Below are positions 46,262 through 58,468 of a stretch of 64,000 nucleotides of DNA, one piece after another; the stretch's first letter is position 1, and each line of letters starts with the position of its first letter. Position numbers and translations under genes: made by a program. A model generated the notes under the pieces. It made no database searches and was not told where the DNA came from. It saw only the letters and a program-made list of their open reading frames with translations. The stretch covers positions 1 to 64,000 of the forward strand of contig NW_020194644.1 of the NCBI RefSeq assembly GCF_002865645.1. The letters run 5' to 3'. This stretch comes from Hyaloscypha bicolor E (lineage: Eukaryota > Ascomycota > Leotiomycetes > Helotiales > Hyaloscyphaceae).

Positions 46262-46590
46262 TTTACGTATGATTTCGACGATTTCCGATACTCCTTTGCC
46301 TCCTTCTTATTCGATTCCAAGTCCGGTAATTTCTGTGGTTACTATGGTAGTTACAGAGGTTCCTGGTACATACTTCACTTTACGATTCCCTCTCCGATTT
46401 ACGAACCGTTCTCTTCTTCGATTCTCCTTTTACGTACGATTTCGGCGATTCCCGATACTCCTTTACCTCCTCCTTATTCGATTCCAAGCCCAGTGATTTC
46501 TGTGGTTGCTATAGCAGTTATAGTGGTTTCTAGCACATACTTCACTTTACGCTTCCCTTTTTGATTTACGGTTCCCTTCTCCGATTTACG
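46262..46590 (+). repeat. Direct duplication of a ~168-bp unit
   Basis: Unit 1 begins at about 46,262 (TTTACGTATGATTTCG) and unit 2 at about 46,430 (TTTACGTACGATTTCG). Both contain TACTCCTTT(G/A)CCTCC, TTATTCGATTCCAAG and CACATACTTCACTTTACG-like words. A shorter TTACGGTTCCC word repeats after unit 2. Confidence 0.75.
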
Positions 46591-46729
46591 GTTCCCTCTT
46601 CCGATTTTCGAACCTCCTTTTATTTTTTTCAAGACTAGTAATGCCTGCATTACGGCTGTAATAGCGGAGGTACTGGCACAGATATTTCGTACGATTTTGG
46701 GTGCTTTAGGCACGATTTCTATAATACGG

Positions 46730-47135
46730 CAGAGAGAGAGAGAGTATGTGTTTCCTTGTACTTTGGGTACGTTTAGTATTAAAGAGAGAGTGTGTCTACT
46801 AGTGCTTTTGGGCACGATTCGTACGATACGAAATGGAGAGTTTCCTTGTACCTTGGGTACGATTTAGTATTAAAGAGAGTGTTTCCTTGTATTTCGGGTA
46901 CGTTTAGTATCAAGAGAGAGTGTTTCCTTATACTTTGGGTATATTTAGTATTAAAGAGAGAGTTTCTTTGTACTTCGGGCACGATTTAGTATCAAAGAGT
47001 ATCTACTAGTACTCCGGTATAATTCGTATAATGCGGTAGAGAGAGTGTTTCCTTGTACTTTGGGTACATTTAGTATTAAAAGAGAGAGTGTCTGCTTATA
47101 CTTTGGGTACGTCTAGCATTAAAGAGAGAGAGTGC
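46730..47135 (+). repeat. Minisatellite array, unit about 45 bp
   Basis: Roughly nine degenerate copies built from GTTTCCTTGTACTTTGGGTA, TTTAGTATTAAAG and a GAGAGAG run. Copies start near 46,750, 46,840, 46,881, 46,922, 47,047 and 47,090, with variant copies between them (TCTACTAGTGCTTTTGGGCA type). Confidence 0.8.
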
Positions 47136-47215
47136 GTATTGTGGGAGGGAAACTGCGACAAGACAAAAACCCATATAAAGTATACCAGAGCGCAAAACGT
47201 GACTTAATAGCAAAA

Positions 47216-50200
47216 CAACAAGATTAAAAGCGTAAATAGTAAAGCATAAATAGTATATAGTATATAAAAGCTCAATTAATTAAATATTAAGGAGGGATTA
47301 TTCTCTAGAACTATAGAAAAACCAGCTTTCTTATATAATTCCCGCAAGTTATATATAACAGGCCATATAGCCTTTATTATATAACTAAAATCTCAAAACT
47401 ACTAAAATAATATAATTTTTGGAAAATATGGCTTATTATATTATATCCGACCTCTCATTTATTTATACTTATTCTCTAAATATTAAAATTAATAGAAAAA
47501 TCCTATTTAGAATCCGAAATAATAAAATAATTAGAATTCTTCTTTATTAGCTAATCTAATTTCTCCTTAATATACCTAAAATAAGATCTATTACCCTTAA
47601 ATAGTCTTATTTCATACTCCCGAACTTATTTAAAGGTAATCCAAACCCGCTTAATTATATTCTTATATTAAATCCGATATAGTTCTCTATATTAATTAGT
47701 ATTTGCCTTTAACTATTATTTAATTTCCGCCTTTACTACTAGATATTAAGGAAACTTATTATAGTAAATTATATTATAAATTATACTAATATACTTTAAA
47801 TAAATAGCTTCTTTGAATTTTATATTATCTATAATATATTTGAATTAACTTTTAATAAAAGAGGAAAGCTCTAGATAAAAGGCTTTAATAATCTTATAAG
47901 AGATTCTATTTTCGCATATTTTATTTTTAGTAATAACTAGATTTATTAGAATTATAATAAAAGGCCTATTAAATAGTAAATTATTATTAAGCTATTTTTC
48001 GGTTTCTATATTATTCGAGAATTATTACTTGCCTATAATTCTAGACTTATAGATTATTTAGCTAAAAGCATTTATTTATTTAGTTAAATAGACTATATTT
48101 AAAGTCTTTTCTCTTATTACTTTTAGTAAATACTCGCTTATTTCCTTTACTATTTCCGGCTTAAAATTATTAGAAATAAAAAAGTAATTAATATTTTTAA
48201 AGAACTTTTTACTAAAAGTAATAGCATTTTTATAATTTATAAGAAAAATATAACTAATATTCTAATACTTTTTACTAATATAGAATTCATTATTTAAAGC
48301 TTTAGTAATAGCTAGATCTTTAATATTATCTTTATACTAATTATAATTAATATTTCCAAAAATATAATATCTAGCTAGCTAAAAATAAATAATTAGATAA
48401 ATAAAGTATTTATTTAATATCTTATAAAATCCGAGCTATATTAATAGATCTGCTATTAAGAGTTAAAAGGCTAAGATATAATAGCTATTATCTAAATCTT
48501 TATATTTTATTATATTATTTTTTTAAAAGTAAAATTATAGTATTTCTATTTCCTATATTAAAAGCTTTTAAATATTAAGCTTTTTAATTTATTTTAGGTA
48601 ATCTTTCTTATAAATATAACTATTTATATTCAGATTAATAGTATTAGATTCAGGAATAAGAACTATAATATTAAATTAAAGCTATAGATTTGGGCGAAAT
48701 TAATTAGAAATATAATATTTATATTTATATTTCTTAATTTCCTGGTTTTCTAAAAAGAAATCCTGTATTTCCTTATTTATTTAAATAACGGAAATATATT
48801 TCTTATTTTTAGTAATTTTATAGATTTTAATAACTAGCTTTAGAATATTCTTAATAATATAAATATCTTTTATATTAATAGAAAAAGTATTAATAAGCTA
48901 TTAAATATATATTTTATAGAAAGTTTTAAGAAATCTATTAATAATTCCATAATACTCTTATTTATAAATGGGTTCTAAAATACTATTATATATTTCCTTA
49001 AAGATATACTTATTTTATTAAATAAGTATTAATTTCTATTTAGCTAATATCTTATAAATATATTTATTATTTTTAATTTTTCCGGATTTAATATCCTTAA
49101 TTTTCTATTTTTTAATTCTAGATATAAATATAGGAGTTTTTCTAGATAATATCTTTTTCTTTAAAATAAAGGATTTCTTTTTATTTGCCTCTTCTTTATT
49201 TTCCTCTATTTTATTAGCCTTATATTTAGACTAATACTCGGATTTTTACTATTTATTAAAAATCTTAGGTTTAGTTTATTTTCCTTTTTTACTAGATTCT
49301 TTTTAGCTAATTATACTAGTTCTACTAGTCTTATTAGTAAAATTATTATTAGATTATATTAAGTTAGCTTTATTTTTATTAGTTAGATCCAATTAAATTA
49401 AAGCTAAAATTATAATAGAAGCCTATTTTTTAGGCTTATTTCAGAAAGTAAAAAAAGGCTTATTATTATAAACTTCTTTAATTAGAATTCCGGAAATATT
49501 AAAAGTATATTATCTAGCTTTGAAATTATTAGCTAATAGTAGTTTAAAAACCAATTCTCTAGGTTTCGAAATAGTTTTAGTATATTTAAATATTTTAATA
49601 ATATCCGATTTAGCAAATATACTAGTATTCTAATACTTCTTATTTTTAATATATTTTAAAGTAGCTTTATTAATTAATTAAATATCTTTATATATTAAAG
49701 CTTTTATTTTTTAAAAAATAACTTTTTATAAATGTTTTTACTAAAATTATTATAGATATTATTAATATATTAGCTAAAGGCTTTATTATATTATATAATT
49801 CTATTCTAATTCTTGGTTTTAAAACCGTTTACTATAGTTTTAATCTTATTAAGCTTTTCTTATTTGCCTTTAGTAATGCTTTTAATAATATTCTCGAATT
49901 TCTTATTATTAGCTTAATAGTTCTTTAGTTCTTTTTTAGTTAATTCTAGTCTAGTTTTATTTCTAATAAAGGTTTTCTACTTTAAAAGCTTATTATATAT
50001 ACTATTTAGCTTATCTAGAATATTTATATTAAATTCGGTAATTATAATTATTTTTTCTAATATTAGTAAGCCTTTTATAATTACTTAAGCTCTTTTAATA
50101 TTCTAAACTTTAATACTATTAATTTATAGGCTTTTAATAATATTATAGCTTATAAGAACTAGCTATTATATTTTACTAGCTTAAGAAATCCATTCTTTAG

Positions 50201-51918
50201 CTATTTTATTATTCTTAAAGAAGTTATATAAGTATTATTAGTATAATAGTTATAAATTATAGAATTAAAGGTTTTCGAGATTATAAGAATTTCTTTTAAA
50301 TACTTTCTAAAATAAAAAATGAATTAGAATAGACTTAGATTATATAAAAATATTATATATATTCGAGTTTTTCTTTCTTTCTAATAAGAAAATAAAGCTA
50401 AAATAGTAATATATATAATAGGAAAAATAGATATAATAATTAGATATATTTAAAGTAATATAATTATAAATTAAGAATAATTATAAAAGACAAAATATAG
50501 AATTAAGCTTTTATTATAAAAAAGAATACTAATATATATATATTTAAAGAAATATAATCTAGGAAATAATTAAAGCAAGTTAAACTAAATAGTAATAATA
50601 AAGAAATAAATAGTAATATAATAGAAATATAAATATAATAATAATATTTAAAGTATTAGAATATAGAAGAAAATAATATAAATTTTATAATATAAATATA
50701 TTTTAATTCTTTTTTTATTTAGAAATATTTCTATTAATTTAAAGAATAGTATATAAGAAGAGAAATAATATAAGAAATATATAAAAGATAAAATATATAA
50801 ATATATTAAAGATATTAGAAAAATATAAAGTAAATATTAATAAAAAAGAAATTAGAATAATAGAATTAAGGAATAATTTAGAATAAAATATTACTTTTTC
50901 TAAAATATATCTATATCTTTTTCGAAAGCTAATTATAATTATTTAATATTTATTAAAATCGATTTTATTTAATAAAAAACTATTTAGTTAATTAGGACTT
51001 TAAAATAATATTTATATTTATAAAGGTAATATTAAAGGCTTCGAAAATTATAAAAAGAAGAATTATAAGATAATATAAATAAGGTTTATAATACTATTAT
51101 TAAGTTTGAAATAATTAATATTAAAATTAATATAGAATATAAAAAAATCAAGTATTCTAAATTAGTATTAAGGATATGGAATTAAAGATGTTTTTCTAAT
51201 TATTTAGATAATATTTAATAGTAAAAAACAGATTAATAGCAAGAATTAATAAATTATATTAGCTTTTTTAAAGAAGTAATTAGTTTCTAATAACGAGATA
51301 ATATTATAATTAGAAAATGGGTTCTATATAAGAAAAGTTCTCTTTATATAGAAATAGAAATATATAATATATTAATTAAATCTTAATATATACTTTTAAA
51401 ATAGCTAGAGTTATATTAAAGAAAAAATAAGTTTCCTAATATAAAATAGGCTTTAAATAAGCAGATCTAGTTTATTTAATATCTAAGAGATTTCTAGAAT
51501 TATATATTATTAAATAGTTTTGGAAATAATTATTAGATTTAATAAGGTTTTCCTTTTCTTTTATAAGGCTTCTAGTTAGCTATTTCGTTTATATATAACC
51601 TCTAATTAAGAAATTTATTTAAATATTATAAATAAACTTATAATAATAATTTAAGTTAAAATCGAAATCTATAAGTATTATAGTTAAGCTTTAAATTAGT
51701 ATAAGCTATAAAAATAGCTAACTAAAAAGGCAAGTAAAGTTTCTAAAAGATTTCTAGTTTAATAAGAAATATATAAAAGACTCTTTTTTTTCTTTCTTTT
51801 CTATATATTATAATTATTTATATTATAAAAACTTTTAAGGAAATACTATAGTTTGAAATTAAAAGTCTATAAAATAACTTCTTAATTCCCTATTTATTTT
51901 TATACTAAAAGAAATTAT
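47216..51918. repeat. AT-rich relic F, not assigned
   Basis: RIP-type composition throughout. The minus strand has protein-like open stretches (for example 47,450-48,400 and about 49,100-49,700) separated by TAA/TAG stops, so it probably derives from a transposon ORF, but I could not match it to RT, integrase or a known transposase. The end near 47,345-47,460 loosely resembles 58,035-58,135 of the copia element A4. No LTR or TIR pair was found. Confidence 0.4.
47450..48400 (-). pseudogene. Decayed ORF of unknown type in relic F
   Basis: One minus-strand frame reads about 300 codons with only about a dozen stops, far fewer than its neighbours in this AT-rich DNA. Visible pieces include DLAITKALNNEFYISKKY, KEISEYLLKVIREKTLNI and NLVITKNKICENRISYKI. 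No catalytic motif is recognised. It may be a transposase or helicase-like region of an undescribed element. Confidence 0.35.
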
Positions 51919-53059
51919 TAGTATAACTATTTCTTTGGGAATTATATATATAGTTACGGGATACGGGATACGAGATATAGGTAATAGAATATAGGATACG
52001 GGATATAGTTATATAACCTCGTATCCTATTAGTAACTTAACTAGTAAACTAGACCCGTTTAGGCTTAGTAGATTTAGGACTTATATATTAATACTATAAT
52101 ACTATAATTCTTACTTCTAAATAATAATAACTTTACTAAACTTATATAAATAATATTCTATAATTATATAACGGTACTATATATTACTAGTAAACTAATA
52201 CTAATTAGTAAATATATAGATTAAAAGAATCTAATAGCTTACTATTAAGATTTATTTATATATATAAATTAGAGAATAGAATCTTTTAAGCTAAAGAAAT
52301 ATCCGGTAACCTATAGTAAAATTAAACTAGTCTATATTAAAAGAGGAAATTACCTATTAATTTTATAAAGTATCTAGTAGCCTAAAAGAGAAAATAGCTA
52401 GCTCTTGCTAAGAACTAATAACTATTTTATTAAAGGGGGGAATTACTTATTAACTCTATAAAGTATCCGGTAGCCTAAAAGAGAAGAGTTTAGTTCTTAC
52501 TAATTAATAAGCAGTTAGCCATTTAATTATCTATCTATTTAACTATTTACTATTCTTTAAAACTAATTTTTTTTAGCCCTAAGACTACCTTCTTAGAAAC
52601 TATCTTTTCTACTTATATAATACTCGTATTTATAAGACTTTCTCTCCGGAATATATATCCTATATATATCCTTAAAGCTCTTTAACTACTACTTTAATTT
52701 TACTATTAAATCGAGTTCTTTAAGCTTTAGACCCTCCCGGAATTATAATATTTCACTTCCTAAATTTCTTGTTATAGACGAAATATTTAAGGGTAAAATA
52801 TTTACTTTAATACCCTTAATATCCCTAGATATCTGAAATATCTAGTATCTGGTATCTAAATCAGGTATCTGGTATCTTAATAACCAGGTATCTAATATCT
52901 TAACTAGGTATCTAAACCAGGTATCTGGTATCTTAATCAGATATCTAAACTAGATATCTAGTATCTGAACCAGATATCTGAATACCTTTATTACTAAACC
53001 CTTTCTATAAACTTACTATAAACTATCTTATCTTTAAACCTCTATTACTATAAATTACA
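51919..53059 (+). repeat. 5' LTR of copia element A4 (about 1.14 kb)
   Basis: The start (TAGTATAACTATTTC) is shared with 58,193 onwards and, complemented, with 4,760. The end is inferred from the complement of A1 near 3,870. It contains a GATACGGG-type short tandem (about 51,955-52,010) and a long GGTATCT minisatellite (52,832-52,983). Confidence 0.7.
52832..52983 (+). repeat. GATATCT/GGTATCT minisatellite inside the copia LTR
   Basis: Many degenerate copies of a ~10-20-bp unit such as CAGGTATCTGGTATCTTAAT. The same site in A1 (about 3,945-4,005) has far fewer copies. Confidence 0.75.
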
Positions 53060-54379
53060 TATATATTAAGAAGGGCTTGGCCCTAGAAGTTTAATATAGC
53101 AGAACTATAAGATAGATATATATAGGTAAAGAAATAGAAAAATAGTATTAACCTAATTACTTATAGTAATAAGGAAGTTCTAGACTACCTTAATACTAGA
53201 CTATTCTAGTATAAGGTAGAGAAGTTAACTAATAATAATCTCTAGAAATTATTTAAAGAAAATTTTAGTAATTTCGATCTCGAAATACTTAATTATCTAA
53301 ATTAATATATATTATATAAATTATAAGCTATTTTATAATATAGCGGCATTTATATTAAATAAAATAATAAGAAACTTACTATTATATAGTTCTTAGTTAA
53401 TACTATTTAGAAAGAAAAGTAATATACCTAAACTATAGCTAATATTATTACTACTAGACTAGATCTTAATACAGGCTCTATTACCTTATTATATATATTT
53501 CTTAATAATAGTATTATAAGAAATTAATAAACTAAACTAATTATTACTTATATCTCTTTACTATTTATAATTACTTTTACTAGTACTGGACTATAGAAAG
53601 CTAGTAGTAACGGATTTCTACTACTTTTATTACCTTTACTACCTTCAAATAGCCCTTTAGCTAGCCCTCTTACTATAAAGCTAATTAGAGAAGTAGTAAA
53701 GATATATACTAAAGTATAGAAATATAATAGAACTAATAGTAGTTTTAACTAAAAACTCGCTATCTTCCTTAATATCTACTAATATATAGAGCTTCTATAA
53801 GAGATATTAGTAAGAGCTTTTCCTATTATATTAAAGGAACTAGTATAAAATTACTTTTATAATAACTAGCTTTCTTAATATATATATAAAGAGGCCTATA
53901 TAAATATTTGCAGCTTTTTTAAAGGCTCTAGTTTCTAATATTAAAACTTAGACAAGTAAAATACTACTATAATAATAACTATAATAGCTTAATACTCTAA
54001 AAAAACAATATTTGAACTCGTTTAATTACTAATTAATAACCTATATAAATTGTAATATAGACTAGTACCTATCTTATAAAATACCGAATTCCTATATAAT
54101 AAGATTATTACCTCTTATTAAGGTATACTAGTATACTAATATATAGTCTCGGATTTTCCTTCTAATCTCGGCCAACTTATTAATAAGCTCTAATTATCTA
54201 TTACTACCTATAAGAAGAAATAACAGATTAATACTAAGATTCTTTTTACTAATTAATAATATTATTCTTAAAACCCTCTAAACTATTACCTGTCCGGAAA
54301 TTATTAATATAAATCTAGCCGTAACTTCAGAACTTGTAATAACTATTCCAAGTCCTATAATTATAATAATTATACTCCG

Positions 54380-54425
54380 AAGTCGTGTTTTATATATAAG
54401 AGACCCGAATACCGCTTATAAAAGT
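54380..54425 (+). pseudogene. gag zinc-knuckle relic of A4
   Basis: The plus strand reads KSCFIYKRPEYRL, matching the CFVCKKxGCxS type knuckle found in fungal copia gag proteins, with Cys codons changed to Tyr. Confidence 0.6.
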
Positions 54426-54839
54426 ATATACCAGAGAAATAAAAGGCTAAAAAAGCTCGATTTAAAGGTAGAAACATTTACTAATTTAGATCTCGAAATA
54501 CTCGTAACTTTAATAAATGCTTTAGTAATACTTATATATAGTATATTACTGAATTTAAAGGAGAAGAGAATAACGAGAGTAGTAAGAACGAACTAGTAGG
54601 TAATGCTTTTAAAGCCTTACTAGCAGAAATAAATAAAAGAGAGAAATATTACTCTAATTTCTATTTTACTTTTATTAAAAGCTTCCTAGCCGCTCCTATA
54701 GCCCCCGCTCTTACTATTTCCATAACTAATACCCTCGTAAATAACCTTATTTCCCTTTCCCTTATATACTAGATAATAGGCAAAAACTATACCCTAGAGT
54801 TTACTAAATAAATAGAGAATACTCAGATATTTATAATTA

Positions 54840-54960
54840 ATAATATATTAAGATATAATACTTATTACTTTTATAGAATTATAATTAATACCGGAGCCTC
54901 TAGATTCTTAATTACTAGTTCTAACTAATTTCAAGCTTTATAGCAAACTAATAATAGTAT
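54840..54960 (+). pseudogene. copia protease relic of A4
   Basis: FYRIIINTGASR at about 54,870-54,905 is the IDTGAS active-site motif with Asp turned Asn. It lies between the gag knuckle and integrase, as expected for copia elements. Confidence 0.7.
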
Positions 54961-55309
54961 TAAATTTAATGAAACTACTAAAAGTCAAGTTAATATCTAG
55001 TTTAGTATTAGATCTATATTTTCTATTAGATCTATATTTTCTATTAGATCTATAATAATAAGAATACTAATTAGGTAAGTATAATTCTATATTATACCTA
55101 TAAAAACTCTATTTCTACTTAGCTTAACTAATATAGACAAGCTAGAAATCTATTTTAATAATTTTACTAATTATCTTATTACTTTTACTAGATACTTTAT
55201 ACCTATAATATAACGTTTTAAATACTTTTTCCTGCTTTGAAATACTATTTTATAAAGCTTTATTTTCGAATTCTTTACTTATAACTCCTGCTTTCTTATA
55301 AAGATCGAA

Positions 55310-55870
55310 TTATAATATCTATACTACTATTTTAGTTATTTATCTATTAGTAAGCTCCGAAATATACTAGAATAAGCAGGCTATAATATTAATATAGAAG
55401 CCCTTAAATACCTTATAAAGTACTATAAGTAATATTAGAAATTCGGATAATTACTGGAATAATTCAAGTTTAACTTAAGAAATAATATTAGTTTTAATTA
55501 TTCTATTATTATTAATATTTTCTATATTTCCGGTAAGCCTATATTCTATATTATTAATAAAGGTACTTAATATTAAGCCGGCTAATAGCTTTAAAATATT
55601 AGTATATTATATACTTGAGATACCCTAAAGTAGTATTAAATTAATATCTATTTAGGTTCTTTTAATTAGATTATAGCAGATACCAGAAAGCAGTTTACTA
55701 ATAAGAAGTTTATTTAGCTTGCAAATACTATAGGAATTAAGGTCAAAATTATTTCTATAGAAGCTTATAATTCTGTCGGAATTATAGAATATTACTATAG
55801 CCTAATTTAATATACTTACCTTATTATTATAACCAAAATTAATAGAATTAATAAGAATACTATACTTTAA
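55310..55870 (+). pseudogene. copia integrase relic of A4
   Basis: The plus strand contains the GAG-pre-integrase-like block EALKYLIKYYK, then NYSIIINIFYISGKP (first Asp turned Asn), IIADTRKQFTNKKFI (second Asp kept) and AYNSVGIIEYYYSL (catalytic Glu kept). These are the hallmarks of a fungal copia integrase. Several TAA/TAG stops are present. Confidence 0.8.
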
Positions 55871-56579
55871 ATAGCCTTTAAAGCCATTAATAATTCTACT
55901 AGACCTAATAGTATTATTCTAATTCTCTTAGTTTATAGTACTTTACCTTAAATAACCAAATATAATATTCTATTACTAATTATATTATAGTAATTAGTAG
56001 TATTCAAGAAGGTAATAGTAGAAATTCAGAAGCTTTAAGCTAGATACCAGATTATAAATATCCTAAATACCCGAAATAGTTCTAATACTACTAATATTTA
56101 TAAACTTCTCTTGAATTCGGATATTCTCATATAATATAAAGGAAATACTAGTTAATCTAGTAGTTAGAATAGGCTATATAAGCTAGTAGCCATTAACGGG
56201 GAGAACTATATACTAGTTCTACTATATAGTAATACTACTTTCTATTTAACCTCTATAAAGCCCTTTTATATAGGAAATATTAAGGTTATTACTAATAGCC
56301 CCGAACCTAAACCTGTTCCCGAACTTTATAATAAGGCCAAAAATAATACAGGTATAATTTCTCTTATTATTCTTATTATTCTACTAAAGTATAATAGAGG
56401 ATACTCTTATAAGAACCCGGATATTATAGTATTTCTATAAAATAATAACCTATATAAGAATTCCTATCAAGTTAAAGTTATTAGCTTTCTAGAAAAGAGT
56501 ATATTTAAGGTTACTTTTAGATTTCAGGTATTAAAAAAGATATATATTTTTAATTCCCGGTTTATTAATAAGATTAAAA

Positions 56580-57240
56580 ATAAGGGTATAGAGAGAGAGT
56601 TTAAGAAGTCGAGACTAGTTATCTAGGCTTATAATAATAGTAAGAAATATATAATATTAATATAATTACCTACTATTTAATATATTAGCCAAAGAATTAT
56701 TCTTAGTATTACTACTATAATAATAGATACTATAGAGCTATATTTATATAATATCTTATAAGCCTATATCTAATTAATAACCTTATTTAACTATAATTTT
56801 TATATTAACTTACTTTATAAGCTTACTAAAGAGCTAAATCTGAATAATAATTCGGTTCTAAAAGTTATAAAACTACTATATAATATACCGGAAGCTAGGA
56901 ATTACTAGTTCAAGACTTATTATTTCTATTATATTAATAAGCTTTCTATAGAATAATTAACTTATAATTCCTGCCCCCTCTATAGTAAATAACCCTTCGG
57001 AATTATTAGTCTTTAAACTAATAATACCTTATTTATTAGAAATAATGATTTTATAAAGACGAAATAACTAAAGCTCCAAGAGACTAAATTATTAGCCAAG
57101 AAGTATAAATGCCTTACTATTAACTATAATCTCAAGTTTAATAGAGGTATTATTTATATAAATATTACTAGAATTACTCTTATATAGGAATACTAGTATA
57201 AAAACCTCCGAATCGTTTCTATAAAGAATACTACTACTAT
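56580..57240 (+). pseudogene. copia reverse transcriptase relic of A4
   Basis: Blocks LKVIKLLYNIPEARNY (about 56,855-56,905) and TNNTLFIRNN (about 57,015-57,045) correspond to the LYGIPEAGN and DDTLF motifs of fungal copia reverse transcriptases. In the second, the catalytic Asp-Asp pair is Asn-Asn. Confidence 0.8.
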
Positions 57241-57479
57241 AAGTAGTAAGGGCACTATTCGTTAAAATCTTTCTATTAAGGACTAATATATTACCTAATA
57301 TACTAGAGGAGTATATATTATATTAATCTATTAACTAGAAGCTTTATATAATCTATCTATTATAGCTCAGGCTATTAAACCCTCGGAAACTAATATAAAG
57401 GCACTTAATAAGTATATTTAATAGCAAATTGAGAATATTACTAGAGAACTGAGATTCGTAAAGCTAGTAAAGAAGTTCT

Positions 57480-57930
57480 TATATTTAATTATTTTTACGA
57501 ATACTTTATTTATAAATAATAGAGATTTCTTTTCTCAAATCGGATATATTCTAGTTCTAGTAAACAGAACTAGATATACTAATATTATCTACTAGTTCTC
57601 TACTAAATACAAAAGAATTACCAGAAGTATTCTAGCTTCGGAACTCTATAGTATAGCTTACGGTTTTAATATAGGTACTTTAGTCAAATCTATAATTAAT
57701 AGAATACTAGAAATAGAACTACTACTAGTAGTCTATATAGATTCGAAGTTATTATACGAATACCTTATTAAATTAGGAACTACTCGAGAAAAGCATCTAA
57801 TAATTAATATAATATATCTTTACTAAATATATAAATAATAAGAGATTATAAAAGTTAAATAAATTAAGGGAGAATCGAATTCTATTAATTCTATAACGAA
57901 ATTAAAGCTAATAAATGCCCTCAAGTATCT
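57480..57930 (+). pseudogene. copia RNase H relic of A4
   Basis: A long almost open stretch contains SQIGYILVLVNRTRYTNII, RITRSILASELYSIAYGF and VYIDSKLLYEYLIKLGTTRE, a typical fungal copia RNase H including the DSK motif with its Asp kept. Confidence 0.85.
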
Positions 57931-58192
57931 AATTAATACGAATACTATATAATTAGATATAGAGAAATAAATTAAATATAGATAGGGCGGGAAATAAATA
58001 TATAAGATAGGAAGAAATTATAAGAGAGGAAGTCACGTGCAAAAGACTACAGCCTTTGATATATAACTAAAACCTTAGAAGCGATATAAATATATAGAGC
58101 ATTTGGGAAATCTGGTACTAGGCCGGATTAGGGAATTTGTATATAATTAGAAAGAGATACTATTTTTCGTATTTTTAGAGAGTTTCTAGTAT

Positions 58193-58468
58193 TAGTATAG
58201 CTATTTCTTTAGGAGTTACGTATATAGTTACGGGATATAGGATACGGGATATAGGTAATAGAATATGAGATACGGGATATAGTTATATAACCTCGTATTT
58301 TATTAGTAATTCGACTAGTAGACTAGACTCGTTTAGGCTTAGCAGATTTAAGGATTATATATTAATACTATAATACTATAATTCTTACTTTTAAATAATA
58401 ATAACTTTACTAAACTTATATAAATAGTATTTCACGATTATATAACAGTGCTATATATTACTAGTAAA
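58193..58468 (+). repeat. Truncated 3' LTR of copia element A4
   Basis: Its 275 bp match the start of the 5' LTR at 51,919, then the match stops at GTAAAC (about 58,468) and unrelated sequence (element G) follows. Confidence 0.8.

Larger units (their letters stand above)
45010..47215. other. Balanced-composition island made largely of tandem repeats
   Basis: CpA and TpG return abruptly at about 45,010 and fade at about 47,215. The island holds three imperfect 175-190-bp units, a 139-aa ORF, a duplicated ~168-bp unit and an array of a ~45-bp unit. Its flanks are a broken B-family element and an unassigned AT-rich relic. I did not find terminal repeats or a target duplication that would define it as one mobile element. 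Confidence 0.6.
51919..58468 (+). mobile_element. Ty1/copia-type retrotransposon A4, best preserved copy
   Basis: Left LTR 51,919-53,059; the right LTR begins at 58,193 and is broken after about 275 bp. Between them, in order: a gag with a CFIYKRP-type knuckle (about 54,383), protease NTGAS (about 54,890), integrase (about 55,310-55,860), reverse transcriptase (about 56,600-57,060) and RNase H (about 57,500-57,930). Integrase before RT is the copia order. Stops and Asp-to-Asn changes show that it is dead, but it keeps more TpG/CpA than the minus-strand copies at the left of the window. Confidence 0.9.
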
